DNA of 42,682 nucleotides from Oscillospiraceae bacterium (GTDB lineage: Bacteria > Bacillota > Clostridia > Oscillospirales > CAG-272). The DNA lies in contig SVSV01000005.1 of NCBI GenBank assembly GCA_015064125.1, positions 1 to 42,682 on the forward strand. The letters run 5' to 3'. The notes beneath the pieces were generated by a model, which did not search any database, was not told the origin of the DNA, and saw only the letters and a program-made list of their open reading frames with translations. Position 1 is the first letter of the stretch. Every line of letters starts with the position of its first letter. The position numbers and the translations under genes were made by a program. Positions 15,558 through 25,097 of this stretch are shown one piece after another.

Positions 15558-17666
15558 TTAAGCCTGTGTGTTTTCGTCGGGGGTGTCTTGATCTTCGTTA
15601 TTTTCGTCGCTGCAGTCGTCTTCCCGCTTGGTCGGTACGTCGAGTGCATCGCCCTGCTCGGCAAAGCTGCCCATCAGTGCAGCCTCAGTGGCCTCAGCCT
15701 CGCGAGCGGCGGCATCGGCCTCCTCACGCAGATGCTGTGCACGCGCCTCGTTTTCGCGGCGGCTCTGCTCACGCTTTTCCTCTGCCATCGCTTCAAGCTC
15801 CTCAATGGTGATGCTCTCGCGGTCCATTGCGGCGGCAAACTGGTCGCTATCCATCAATTCGTTCTTCAGAAGGAATGCGGCGATAAAGTCAAGCTTTTCG
15901 CGGTTCTCGGTGAGCACACGCTCAGCGGTCGCATAGCCCTCGTCGATCAGTGCCTTGATCTCGGCATCGATCTTAGCCGAGATCTCCTCGGAGAAGTTGT
16001 TGCCACCTGCAAAATCGCGGCCAAGGAAGACCTCGCTTTCGTTGGTGCCGTATTTAACAGGGCCCAGCACGTCGGACATGCCCAGCTGCGTGACCATTTT
16101 ACGTGCAATGCTCGTGGCGCGCTCGATATCGTTGGAGGCGCCGCCCGAAATGTCGCCGAAGATCAGTGCCTCGGCGACACGCCCGGCCAGCAGCTCGGCG
16201 ATCTGCTCCTTGAGCTCCTGCTTGTAAACACTGTATTTGTCCTCTGCGGGCAGGCTCATGGTGTAGCCGAGCGCACGGCCCGAGGGGATGATAGAGATCT
16301 GATGCACGGCATCAAGATGCGGCAGCACGTGCGCCACGATGGCGTGGCCTGCCTCGTGATAGGCGGTGTTTTTGCGCTCGCGCTCATTCATGACGCGAGA
16401 GGCCTTCTTGGGGCCTGCGATCACGCGGATAAATGCGTCGTCGATATCGTCCGTGCCGATCAGCGATTTGTTGCGGCGTGCGGCCAAGAGGGCCGCCTCG
16501 TTCAGGAGATTGGCGAGGTCAGCGCCCGTAAAGCCTGCGGTCTTTTTGGCAAGCACGGCCAGGTCGACCGTGGCTTCAAGAGGCTTCTTTCGCACGTGCA
16601 CCCTCAAGATCGCCTCGCGCTCCTTGACGTCGGGGGCATCTACCGTGATCTGACGGTCAAAGCGACCGGGGCGGAGCAGGGCGGGGTCAAGGATATCGGG
16701 GCGGTTGGTGGCGGCGATCACGATAATACCCTCGTGAGAGCCAAAGCCGTCCATTTCCACAAGCAGCTGGTTGAGGGTCTGCTCGCGTTCGTCATGACCG
16801 CCGCCAAGGCCTGCACCGCGGTGACGGCCTACGGCATCGATCTCATCGATAAAGATGATGCTGGCGGGGGATTTGCGCGCTGTTTCAAAGAGATCGCGCA
16901 CACGTGAAGCACCCACACCCACGTACATTTCTACGAAATCCGAGCCTGACAGAGAGTAAAAGGGCACGCCTGCCTCGCCTGCAACTGCCTTGGCAAGCAG
17001 TGTCTTACCCGTGCCGGGAGGGCCCACAAGCAGTACGCCGTGGGGGATCTTGGCGCCGAGCCTGGTGAACTTGGCAGGATCCTTTAAAAATTCAACGATC
17101 TCCTCAAGCTCCTGCTTTTCCTCGTTGGAGCCTGCTACATCCTCAAAGGTAATACGCTCCTTGCTGTCGGTTGCCGTCTTGGCGCGCGCCTTGCCAAAGC
17201 TGTTCATCTTGGAGCCGGGGCCCGCCATTGAGCGCATCATAAAGAAATAAAGCAGGAAGGCGGCGACGATGATGAGCAGCCAGGGCAACATGCTGACCCA
17301 CCAGGGGGTCACGGCCTGGGGCTCAATGTCGTAGCCCTTGAGATTTTGGTTGTTTTTCACGTAATCGCCGCAATATTCGTTAAAAAGATCGACCGAGCGC
17401 AGCTGATATGAGACCTCTGAGGTTTCAAAGGAGCCGTCCTCCTTGGTCTGCAGATTGCCTGCGGCGTCCGTTTTGATCACGTTCATGGTGATGTAGTATT
17501 TACCGTCGATGACAAAGGAGGTCACGCGGTCTGCCTCAAAATAAGAGACCACGTCACCAAGGACGATTTTTTCTTTCTCGGTGTTGTTGTAAATGGTGGC
17601 CACCGCAAAGATGACAGCACCGATCAACAACAGGTAAAGAACGATGGATCTGATGTGTTTTTTCAT
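15558..17666 (-). CDS. ftsH: ATP-dependent zinc metalloprotease FtsH
   Basis: Membrane AAA+ protease that removes damaged or regulatory membrane and cytoplasmic proteins. 702 residues: TM1 at about 6-24, extracytoplasmic domain to ~120, TM2 at 122-143, Walker A GPPGTGKT (215-222), Walker B IIFIDEID (270-277), the second region of homology [19 protein letters not shown], and the zinc site HEAGH (437-441). The C-terminal 60 residues are acidic, Glu/Asp/Ala-rich and probably flexible. The ATG at 17664-17666 has GGAGG upstream and gives the normal signal-anchor N terminus. It follows tilS by 64 bases. Confidence 0.97.
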   Translation of the reverse strand: MKKHIRSIVLYLLLIGAVIFAVATIYNNTEKEKIVLGDVVSYFEADRVTSFVIDGKYYITMNVIKTDAAGNLQTKEDGSFETSEVSYQLRSVDLFNEYCGDYVKNNQNLKGYDIEPQAVTPWWVSMLPWLLIIVAAFLLYFFMMRSMAGPGSKMNSFGKARAKTATDSKERITFEDVAGSNEEKQELEEIVEFLKDPAKFTRLGAKIPHGVLLVGPPGTGKTLLAKAVAGEAGVPFYSLSGSDFVEMYVGVGASRVRDLFETARKSPASIIFIDEIDAVGRHRGAGLGGGHDEREQTLNQLLVEMDGFGSHEGIIVIAATNRPDILDPALLRPGRFDRQITVDAPDVKEREAILRVHVRKKPLEATVDLAVLAKKTAGFTGADLANLLNEAALLAARRNKSLIGTDDIDDAFIRVIAGPKKASRVMNERERKNTAYHEAGHAIVAHVLPHLDAVHQISIIPSGRALGYTMSLPAEDKYSVYKQELKEQIAELLAGRVAEALIFGDISGGASNDIERATSIARKMVTQLGMSDVLGPVKYGTNESEVFLGRDFAGGNNFSEEISAKIDAEIKALIDEGYATAERVLTENREKLDFIAAFLLKNELMDSDQFAAAMDRESITIEELEAMAEEKREQSRRENEARAQHLREEADAAAREAEATEAALMGSFAEQGDALDVPTKREDDCSDENNEDQDTPDENTQA

Positions 17667-17730
17667 GTTTTCCTCCGTGGGGGGTGAAATATAAACAGCC
17701 CGATGGGCGGTATTTCCGATGGGAGTGGAA

Positions 17731-19083
17731 TCAGTTGAAGTAAAAATGAACGGTAAGATCGGCGTTTTTCGCCACGCCGTCACGTGTGGGGCCGAAGGGA
17801 ATGGCCACGATGCCGTCATCGTCGCAAAGCAGTGGCATGCGCGCACGCACTGCGGGTAAGAGATGGGAAAGACAGCCGAGGCGTCTGACGGTTTTGTGCA
17901 TGTGTCCTGAAAGGATCACGTCACCCGCTTTCCGTGTGCGAGCGTGCAGCTCGCCGACAAGGGCTGCCCGATCGATGCCCGCCGTTGCGTGATAGGCATA
18001 GCGCGCGGTCAGCGCCTCTTGCTCCGATACGGACGGCGTGCCGAGTATTGCAATGCCGTTTGGCAGGTCGCTCAGCTTACCGAGTGCATCAGCGCGCAGA
18101 AGTGCGACACAAGGGGGCACGCCTGCCTCTCTTTTGATGACAGATACCCTGCCGCGGCGCAGCTGCAGGGTGACGCGCTGCGGCAGAGAAAGCGTGGCGC
18201 TTTGACGGGTGCCCTGCAGCATGGCGCAGATCGCTTCTGTGTGCTTTGCCGAGGGTGGCTCGGGTAGCAGCCGCCGCAGCACGCGCACCAGCACGGGGCG
18301 CGGGAGTGCGAGCAGCGCCTGCCTTGTGGGCGTATTGCCCTCACGGGCAAGAAAATCGGCGGCAAGGCTATCAAGATATTGCTCGTCGCCTGTCAGTGCC
18401 TCGGCACAGCGCGCCGCCATCAGGGGGGCGTTTGGCTGCAGCTCCTGCAAGAGGGGCAAGACACGCAGACGCAAAAAATTACGCTGACAGCAGATCTCCT
18501 CGTTGGTGCTGTCGGTGACAAACGTGAGGCCCTGCTCCTGCAAATAGGTGAGGAGTGCGGATTTCGGCACGCCAAGCAAGGGGCGCACCACAACCTGTCC
18601 CTCGCCAAGCGCACGGCAGGCGGGAATGCCGCAAAGACCGCGCGTGCCGCTGCCGCGCAAAAGGTGCTGGAGCATAGTCTCCAGCTGGTCATCGGCGTGG
18701 TGGGCGGTCAGCAGCACGGGGATGCTTTTTTCGTGCATCAGGGCGCTGATGGCCTCATATCGCGCGTCCCGTGCGGCGGTTTCAAGGCTTTCGCCCGTTT
18801 CGCTTGCTACAGCAGGGGCGTTCACGTGCAACAAATAAAAGGGAATGTGAAGCTCGGCGCAAAGTGCGCGGCAAAAGTCGGCGTCACGGTCGGCCTCGTC
18901 GGCGCGGATGCCGTGATGCACATGCACGGCAACAAGCCCTTGGCAGGCGCGCATCAGATGGAGCAGTGCCACCGAATCGGCACCGCCCGAGAGCGCCACG
19001 GCCATAGGGGTGCCCGCGGGGTATCCCGCTGTTTTCAGCGGGTCAAGCACGTTAAGAGCGCTTGCTTGCTTCTTCGCTGTCAT
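17731..19083 (-). CDS. tilS: tRNA(Ile)-lysidine synthase TilS
   Basis: Modifies C34 of the CAU-anticodon tRNA-Ile to lysidine, which converts it to an AUA reader. 450 residues with the PP-loop SGGADS (32-37), HHADDQLETMLQHLLRGSG region typical of TilS, and the C-terminal domains including the HARTRKAGDVI segment of the TilS substrate-binding domain. Its ATG overlaps the dnaB stop by one base (TAATG). The order tilS-ftsH is common in Bacillota, though the usual hpt gene between them is absent here. Confidence 0.95.
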   Translation of the reverse strand: MTAKKQASALNVLDPLKTAGYPAGTPMAVALSGGADSVALLHLMRACQGLVAVHVHHGIRADEADRDADFCRALCAELHIPFYLLHVNAPAVASETGESLETAARDARYEAISALMHEKSIPVLLTAHHADDQLETMLQHLLRGSGTRGLCGIPACRALGEGQVVVRPLLGVPKSALLTYLQEQGLTFVTDSTNEEICCQRNFLRLRVLPLLQELQPNAPLMAARCAEALTGDEQYLDSLAADFLAREGNTPTRQALLALPRPVLVRVLRRLLPEPPSAKHTEAICAMLQGTRQSATLSLPQRVTLQLRRGRVSVIKREAGVPPCVALLRADALGKLSDLPNGIAILGTPSVSEQEALTARYAYHATAGIDRAALVGELHARTRKAGDVILSGHMHKTVRRLGCLSHLLPAVRARMPLLCDDDGIVAIPFGPTRDGVAKNADLTVHFYFN

Positions 19084-20447
19084 TACGGTTCTTCTCGGTC
19101 AGTGTCGATGGAGCGGAACTTGGTATAGGTGCCAAGCCAGCCCATCTTGACGTTGCCGGTCGAGCCGTGACGGTTTTTCTGAATAATGACCTCAGCGATA
19201 TTGCCCTCCTTCTGGTCGGGGTCGCGGGAGGAATTATAATATTCGTCACGGTAAAGGAACATGACCACGTCGGCGTCCTGCTCGATCGCGCCCGAGTCAC
19301 GCAGGTCGGAGAGCTGGGGACGCTTATCGGTGCGCCCCTCGGCGCCACGGTTCAGCTGGGCGCAGCAAAGGATCGGCACACGCAGCTCCTTGGCCATCAG
19401 CTTCAAGCCGCGGGAAATAACACTGACCTCCAGTGCGCGGTTGTCATAGTGCTGCTCGCTCTCCATCAGCCCGAGGTAGTCGACCACCACAAGCCCCAGA
19501 TTTTCAACACGGCGCAGCTTGGCCTTCATGGCGGTCACGGTGATGCCGGAGGTATCGTCGATCAGAATGTCGGTTGCCGAAAGGCGCATCGAGGCATCGG
19601 CGATGTTTTTCCAGTCCTCGGGCTGCAGCTGTCCCGAGCGCAGGCTATAGCTGTCTACCAGTGCTTCGCTGGCGATCATACGGGAGGCAAGCTGCTCGGC
19701 GGACATTTCAAGCGAGAAAAGGCAGACCTTTTTGCCTGAGGAGAGTGCCACGTTGGTCGCCACGTTCAACGCAAAGGCGGTCTTACCCATACCGGGGCGC
19801 GCGCCGACCAGGATGAGATCGGAGCTACCCATGCCGACAAGCAGCTTGTCGACACCCGAAAAGCCCGTGGGCGTGCCGCTGTTGGCGTTCTTGTCAATTT
19901 GCAGACGGTGCAGGTTTTCAAGCACGTCGCGCAGCACGTCGCGGATATGGCGGAATGAGCGCGAGTCGCGCCCCTGCGCGATCTCGGTAAAGCGGCTTTG
20001 CGCGAGGTCGAGCACGTGGGCAACGCCCTCCTGCTCACCGTAGGTCATATCCGAGATCTCGTTGCACACCTCAATGATGCGGCGGCGTGTGCTTTCTTCC
20101 TTGACGATACGTGCATAATCCGCTACGTTCATTGCACTGGGGGTGACGTCAAGCAAGGAGCGCACGTAGCTCTCGCCCCCCGCCTTTTCGTAAACACCCT
20201 TGTGCACGAGCGAGTCAATGAGCGTGACGGGGTCGATCTCCTGGCTTGCATCGAAAAGCTCGCGCATGGCAAGGTAGATCTGCTTGTGCTCCTGCACGTA
20301 AAAGTCATCGGCACCGACGGTGGCCGCGATATCGTTGATGGCATTGGGGTCAATAAGGATCGCACCCAGCAATGCGCGCTCAGCGGAAAGAGAGCAGGGC
20401 ATTTTGCGCCCGAGCACATCCTCTTGCTTCATTACTTCGTTGTTCAT
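19083..20447 (-). CDS. dnaB: Replicative DNA helicase DnaB
   Basis: Hexameric helicase of the replication fork (called DnaC in Bacillus subtilis). 454 residues: N-terminal DnaB domain at about 18-120, linker, and RecA-like C-terminal domain with Walker A GARPGMGKT (215-223), Walker B LVVVDYLGLM, and the QLNRGAEGR arginine-finger region. No intein is present. ATG is 11 bases after the rplI stop with GAGG as ribosome site. Confidence 0.97.
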   Translation of the reverse strand: MNNEVMKQEDVLGRKMPCSLSAERALLGAILIDPNAINDIAATVGADDFYVQEHKQIYLAMRELFDASQEIDPVTLIDSLVHKGVYEKAGGESYVRSLLDVTPSAMNVADYARIVKEESTRRRIIEVCNEISDMTYGEQEGVAHVLDLAQSRFTEIAQGRDSRSFRHIRDVLRDVLENLHRLQIDKNANSGTPTGFSGVDKLLVGMGSSDLILVGARPGMGKTAFALNVATNVALSSGKKVCLFSLEMSAEQLASRMIASEALVDSYSLRSGQLQPEDWKNIADASMRLSATDILIDDTSGITVTAMKAKLRRVENLGLVVVDYLGLMESEQHYDNRALEVSVISRGLKLMAKELRVPILCCAQLNRGAEGRTDKRPQLSDLRDSGAIEQDADVVMFLYRDEYYNSSRDPDQKEGNIAEVIIQKNRHGSTGNVKMGWLGTYTKFRSIDTDREEP

Positions 20448-20458
20448 GTCAGGTCCTC

Positions 20459-20905
20459 TTATTGGTCGGTCACTACAACGTGGATCTTACCCGAAACATC
20501 GGTGTAAAGGCGCACGTCAAGATCGTAGGTGCCGTAGGCCTTGATGGGGTCTGCCAGCGTGATCTTGCGCTTATCTACCGTGATATGATGCTCTTTTTCA
20601 AGCTTTTCGGCGATCTCCTTGGAGGTCACGGACCCGTAAAGACGTCCGTCTGCACCTGCACCGACCTTGATCTTCACCACGGTGCTCTCCAGCTTTTTGG
20701 CAATTTCACGGGCGGCGGCACGCTCGGTGTCGATCTTATGCTGACGGGCGGCCTCTTTATTTTTGAGCTCGGTCATCGATTGATTGTCTGCCTGAATGGC
20801 GAGCTTGCGCGGCAGGAGAAAATTGCGTGCATAGCCGTCGGATACCTCGATCAGCTGGTCCTTTTTACCTTGGCCTTTTACGTCGGCGGTGAGAATAACT
20901 TTCAT
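20459..20905 (-). CDS. rplI: 50S ribosomal protein L9
   Basis: 148 residues, normal length for L9. It has the N-terminal rRNA-binding motif region [20 protein letters not shown], a long connecting helix, and the C-terminal domain. Ribosome site AAAGGAAC. Encoded between gdpP and dnaB as in many Bacillota. Confidence 0.97.
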   Translation of the reverse strand: MKVILTADVKGQGKKDQLIEVSDGYARNFLLPRKLAIQADNQSMTELKNKEAARQHKIDTERAAAREIAKKLESTVVKIKVGAGADGRLYGSVTSKEIAEKLEKEHHITVDKRKITLADPIKAYGTYDLDVRLYTDVSGKIHVVVTDQ

Positions 20906-20944
20906 AAAACTGTTCCTTTCTTATGTGTGAAGTGTCATTTGAAC

Positions 20945-23125
20945 TTAAGCGCCGCGATAGGCCTCGTCAGCCTCGGCAAAGTAGGTGTGCACTGCGTTCT
21001 TCAGGTCCTCAACGGCGGTATCGAGCGAGGTGTTGGTAAGTGCCGCACCTGCAGAATCAAAGCGGCCGCCTCCGCCCATTTTTTCAAGAATGAGCTGCAC
21101 GTTGATCGAGCCGTCAGAGCGCCCCGAAATGTGCACTACGTTATCCACCACCACGAGCGCAAAGGAGGCGCAAACACCCTTTACGCCAAGCAGACGGTCG
21201 GCTTCCTTGGCGGCAGCGACACGGTCGTCAGCGCCACGTCCCGTGCCCTGGCTCCACGTCAGGCCTACGGTGCCGTTATGCATCAGTGTGCAGCCCGAGA
21301 AGCTGCGCTCGCAAACGTAATCGTTATAGTTCTGATTGAAAAAGCTGTGCACGTATTCGGCGTTGGCGCCGTTGCTGTAAAGATAGCGTGCGGCATCAAG
21401 CGTACGGCTGCCCGTGTTGCGTGTAAATCCGTTGGTGTCAAGCATGATGCCCGAAAGCATCACGCTGGCGACCTCGTCGGATACCAGCTTGCTTGCTATT
21501 TCGTTGCCGGTCTCGCTTTGCTCCAGCATCTCGGCTACAAGCTCGGTGGCGGAGGAGGCGCCGGGGTCAATATAGTTTACGACAGGCTCGAAATCATATT
21601 CGCCCGCCTGACGGTGATGGTCAATAATAGCGATCTTACCCGATACCTGGCGTACACTGTCGGCGACCTCGGGGGATTCGATGATGCGCAGATTGTTGGC
21701 GTCGGTAATGATCAGCAGTGTGCCCGAGCGAATGAGGTCAAGGCCCTTATGGCCGGAGATGAACATATCGCCGTATATTTTGGAGCCCATCAGGCGCTCG
21801 GTCGCGACGCGGAAGTTGGCATTGTCAAGGTCCATAATGATCTTGGTGGGGATACCTGCCAGCAGGCCGAGCTGGGCAATACCCACGCATGAGCCGATCG
21901 AGTCAAAGTCGGGATTGCTGTGGCCCATGATAAGCAGATTGTCGGCCTCTGATATTTTTGTGAGCAGGTAGCTTGCGACCACGCGGGATTGTACGCGTGA
22001 GCGGCGCTGGAAGGGTCTGGTCTGACCGCCGTAGTAGCGGATACCCTCGCGGCGGCGCACGGCAACCTGGTCACCACCGCGCTGCAGGGCCATATCAAGC
22101 GCCGAGCTTGCCTCCTTGGCGCGCTCGGACATGGAGCAGTCGTCAAGAGAAATGCCGATGGAGACCGTGACGGGGATCCCGTACTCACCAAGACGGATGT
22201 CGCGGATGCGGCCAAGCAGGGCGTTGAATTTATCCTCCTCGCAAAGACGAAGCTTCTCCTGCGAGAAAAACATAATATAGCGGTCGCGCTCGTACTCGCG
22301 CAGGAAGCCGTCCATATCGGCGGCCCAGCCGATCAGCACGTCGTCGACCTTGCGTGAGGCATCGCGGTAATTGGCGTGCGTGTACTGTGTCAATTCCTCC
22401 AGGTTATCTACGTCAATGTAGGCGACCGCAGGCATATCGCGCTCCATTTTTTCGCGCAGGTCAAGCAATTCCGACACGTCCGTGAAGGTCACAAGATAGC
22501 TGATGCTGTCATTGAGAGTCACGGCATAGGCGCGCGCGACGTAGCGCCCCCCATCGGGTAATGTTACGACTGTGCCGTCAATGCTGCTGGCAGGCAGGGT
22601 CTCGGTAGGGGCGGCGGTATTTTCGGCCTGCATGGCGATGGTGTGCATCGTCAGGCGCCCAAGATCGGTGCGGCGATCCTCGCCACCAATGCCCGTGCGG
22701 ATGATCTCCTGCAGGCTCGTTCCACCGCAGAAATCCGGAAGCATGCCGTGCCAGAAGGGATCCTCGGCACCGAGAATGCTTTGCAGCGCACTGTTCAGAA
22801 CACGTACACGGCCTTGCTCGTCGGTGATGGCGTAGGGAAGCCCTACGGCATATTTGAACATATTGTGCATTTTAGTGTTGAGTGTCTCAAAAAGGTTTTC
22901 CTCACTGCGCTCCTTGTGCTCGCGCAGAAGGAAAAACAGACAGGCAAGCAGACTGAACGCGACGTAAGCACCGAGGAATATCAGTGCAGTACGCGTGGTG
23001 AGCCGTACGTCCGCCTGGCGCGAGGCGATAATATAAACGCCGAAAAAGAGCAGGCCAAGTGCAAGAAGAACAAGCATGGGAATGGCAACGCCCGTGCGGC
23101 GACGGAACTCGGATTGTTTTTGCAT
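20945..23125 (-). CDS. gdpP: Cyclic-di-AMP phosphodiesterase GdpP
   Basis: Membrane-bound DHH/DHHA1 phosphodiesterase that hydrolyses c-di-AMP to pApA and so affects osmotic and cell-wall homeostasis. 726 residues: TM helices at about 14-34 and 46-66, a PAS-like domain at about 85-215, a degenerate GGDEF domain (VAYIDVDNLEELTQY from 234), then the DHH domain with GHSNPDFDS (401-409), TDANN (474-478) and IDHHRQ (501-506), and a DHHA1 end with GGGGRFDSAGAA. Start overlaps the yybS stop by one base (TAATG), with its ribosome site inside yybS. Confidence 0.95.
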   Translation of the reverse strand: MQKQSEFRRRTGVAIPMLVLLALGLLFFGVYIIASRQADVRLTTRTALIFLGAYVAFSLLACLFFLLREHKERSEENLFETLNTKMHNMFKYAVGLPYAITDEQGRVRVLNSALQSILGAEDPFWHGMLPDFCGGTSLQEIIRTGIGGEDRRTDLGRLTMHTIAMQAENTAAPTETLPASSIDGTVVTLPDGGRYVARAYAVTLNDSISYLVTFTDVSELLDLREKMERDMPAVAYIDVDNLEELTQYTHANYRDASRKVDDVLIGWAADMDGFLREYERDRYIMFFSQEKLRLCEEDKFNALLGRIRDIRLGEYGIPVTVSIGISLDDCSMSERAKEASSALDMALQRGGDQVAVRRREGIRYYGGQTRPFQRRSRVQSRVVASYLLTKISEADNLLIMGHSNPDFDSIGSCVGIAQLGLLAGIPTKIIMDLDNANFRVATERLMGSKIYGDMFISGHKGLDLIRSGTLLIITDANNLRIIESPEVADSVRQVSGKIAIIDHHRQAGEYDFEPVVNYIDPGASSATELVAEMLEQSETGNEIASKLVSDEVASVMLSGIMLDTNGFTRNTGSRTLDAARYLYSNGANAEYVHSFFNQNYNDYVCERSFSGCTLMHNGTVGLTWSQGTGRGADDRVAAAKEADRLLGVKGVCASFALVVVDNVVHISGRSDGSINVQLILEKMGGGGRFDSAGAALTNTSLDTAVEDLKNAVHTYFAEADEAYRGA

Positions 23126-24306
23126 TACGGTTCTCCTTTATTTTTTTTTGCGCCCTGATAGGCGACGAGCAGTACCACCGTGGCACCGGCCAGCGCAGCA
23201 AGAGAGAGCGCGGCGGAGGGGGCGGTAAAGAGAAGATAGACCATGCCGATGGCCAGAAGCGTGGATAGGCACGAGCGTTCTCCCTCGCGGCGCAGGAGCA
23301 GGCCGACGCCAATGAGGGCAAGCCCCGGCTCAAGCAGCATGCCGATGTTTTGTGCGACGATCCCCGTCAGGGTGATCTCGCTTGCGTTGGCGATCATCAC
23401 CACCAGATAGGACAGCAGAAAAAGCAGCGCGGCGCCAACACTCATCGTGGGAGTGGAAAAGACACGCGGTACGCGCGGCAGAGCGCCAAGGGCGGTGAGC
23501 AGAATACAGAGCGTGCGCCAGATGAAGTAGGCGACGACAAGGCAGATGATGCCAAACAGTGCGGGTGAAACGTAGGCGAGGTCGGTGAGCATATTCACGA
23601 TCTCACGACGGTCGGGCAGGGGGAGCGCGGCACCGAGGCCAGCCTCGGCGTAAAGTGCATTTTGCTCGGCCAGCAGCTCAAGCATCGCGTCGGCACAGGT
23701 GCCGAGCAGGTCAGGCAGGAGCGTGGGGTCAAGGAGATGAAGCACGCTCAGTACAACGGTGCCCGTCAAAAGCAAGACAGAGGCAAGAGCAACGGCGATC
23801 GCGGCAACCGACGAGGTAAAGGGCTTGCACAGCCGCACGGCAAGGCCCGCGGCAAGGGCGACGGGCAGGGGCAGGAGTGTGAGCGCAGCGACGGCGGGCC
23901 CGGCGCCGAATGCCCATGCGGCTAAAAAAGCAACAGGCGGCAGCAGGCAGACCAGTGGCAGGTGCGCCTTTTCCTTGACGGTTGCGATCAGCAAAGCGCC
24001 CGAGGCACCGCCAAAGACGATGGCGCAAAATGCGGCGGGCAGCAGCATAGAGCCCGAAACGAAAAACAGGAATGCCACGGGCAGGGCGGGCAGCAGCATC
24101 GCGCGCAGCGTGCGTGTTTGCATATAGTAAAAAACCGCGCAGGTGGCGACGAAGGTAAGGGCAAGCACGCCGTTTGCCGCAAACGGCAGCATCAGGGCAG
24201 ATGCAAGATACAGGGCGGCAATAAGCAGCTGTGTGCTTGTGTCAGGTCTTGCAATGAGGCTTCGCCAGGCGGCAAGCTCGGTTTTGTTCAGGGTAATGCC
24301 GTTCAT
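23125..24306 (-). CDS. YybS-like polytopic membrane protein (DUF2232)
   Basis: 393 residues with about nine hydrophobic segments and no soluble domain. Assigned to the YybS/DUF2232 group from its position directly upstream of gdpP-rplI-dnaB and from its topology; sequence motifs are weak, so context carries the call. It is longer than Bacillus YybS (~310). The function of the family is not established; it is suspected of substrate-specific membrane transport or of acting with GdpP. ATG follows AAAGGAG. First gene of the long minus-strand block. Confidence 0.7.
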   Translation of the reverse strand: MNGITLNKTELAAWRSLIARPDTSTQLLIAALYLASALMLPFAANGVLALTFVATCAVFYYMQTRTLRAMLLPALPVAFLFFVSGSMLLPAAFCAIVFGGASGALLIATVKEKAHLPLVCLLPPVAFLAAWAFGAGPAVAALTLLPLPVALAAGLAVRLCKPFTSSVAAIAVALASVLLLTGTVVLSVLHLLDPTLLPDLLGTCADAMLELLAEQNALYAEAGLGAALPLPDRREIVNMLTDLAYVSPALFGIICLVVAYFIWRTLCILLTALGALPRVPRVFSTPTMSVGAALLFLLSYLVVMIANASEITLTGIVAQNIGMLLEPGLALIGVGLLLRREGERSCLSTLLAIGMVYLLFTAPSAALSLAALAGATVVLLVAYQGAKKNKGEP

Positions 24307-24342
24307 GGCGGTTCTCCTTTAAAAATATTTCTCTAATTTTAT

Positions 24343-24371
24343 ATTATAACATAAATTTTGATGATTGTAAA
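24343..24371 (-). promoter_or_regulatory. Sigma-A promoter of the yybS-gdpP-rplI-dnaB block
   Basis: Minus strand TTTACA (24366-24371), 17-base spacer, TATAAT (24343-24348). The region 24307-24595 between the two large divergent operons contains only this promoter, the rimP promoter and the rimP leader hairpin. Confidence 0.8.
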
Positions 24372-24473
24372 CACAGTAATTGATAGATTTGTGAAAAAAA
24401 GCGAGGAATAGCTAAAAATTTCCTGTACTTTTTGACTTTTTGGCAAAAACTTTAAAAAAATTTGCATACACTA

Positions 24474-24502
24474 TTGCAAAACGGTAAAAAGTATGCTATA
24501 CT
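24474..24502 (+). promoter_or_regulatory. Sigma-A promoter of the rimP-nusA-infB operon
   Basis: TTGCAA (24474-24479), 17-base spacer, TATACT (24497-24502). Leaves a leader of roughly 85 bases before rimP. Confidence 0.82.
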
Positions 24503-24526
24503 GTTGGCAGTATGGATAGTGGGTTG

Positions 24527-24557
24527 GAGCAGGTTGGTTGACCTGCTCTTCTTCTTT
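24527..24557 (+). terminator. Attenuator-like hairpin in the rimP leader
   Basis: GAGCAGGT and ACCTGCTC form a perfect 8-bp stem with a 6-base loop, followed by TTCTTCTTT. It looks like a weak intrinsic terminator inside the operon leader. Because the operon encodes NusA, an attenuation feedback is plausible, but that is inference. Confidence 0.55.
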
Positions 24558-24595
24558 GCCAACAAAGATCCACGCCAAAACAAAGGAGGTGCCAC

Positions 24596-25063
24596 ATGGC
24601 AACAGCAAAAAACATTGCCGAAACCGTGCGCGAGCTCATCACCCCCGTGGCAGAGGAGCTGGGCCTTCTGCTCTGGGACGTTGAGTTCCTGAAGGAGGGC
24701 GCGCGTCGCGTGCTCCGTGTCACGATCGATAACGACGAGGGTATCACCATTGACGATTGCGAACGCATGCACCGTGCCATTGACCCCGTTCTTGATGAGG
24801 CTGATCCGATCGATGTCTCCTACGACCTTGAGGTAAGCTCGCCCGGGATCGAGCGTGATCTGCGTACCGATATGCATATCGATCTGTCGGTAGGCGAGGC
24901 GGTTGAGGTGCGCTTTTTCGCACCCGTGAACGGCCAAAAGACCGTAAACGGCATTCTGGTGGGCCGCGACGAGGCGGATCACGTGCTCGTTGAGGTCGAC
25001 GGTGAGGTCTGCGCCTTTGCGCGCAGCGCTGTAGCGAAGCTACAAACCGTCTTTGAGTTTTAA
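24596..25063 (+). CDS. rimP: Ribosome maturation factor RimP
   Basis: Assembly factor for the 30S subunit. 155 residues, normal for the family, with the N-terminal alpha/beta domain and the signature EVSSPGIERDL before the C-terminal SH3-like domain. Ribosome site AAAGGAGGT. First gene of the operon rimP-nusA-rnpM-ylxQ-infB. Confidence 0.96.
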   Translation: MATAKNIAETVRELITPVAEELGLLLWDVEFLKEGARRVLRVTIDNDEGITIDDCERMHRAIDPVLDEADPIDVSYDLEVSSPGIERDLRTDMHIDLSVGEAVEVRFFAPVNGQKTVNGILVGRDEADHVLVEVDGEVCAFARSAVAKLQTVFEF

Positions 25064-25097
25064 AAAGAAAGTACACATATAACGAAAGGATAAAATC

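Noticed and set aside
15390-16907. Long open frame antisense to ftsH (about 500 codons)
   Set aside because: It mirrors the codon bias of ftsH, has no ribosome site or family motif, and the opposite strand encodes an unmistakable FtsH.
20372-21892. About 500-codon plus-strand frame across rplI and gdpP
   Set aside because: Runs antisense over two clearly identified genes and the gap between them, with no recognisable domain.
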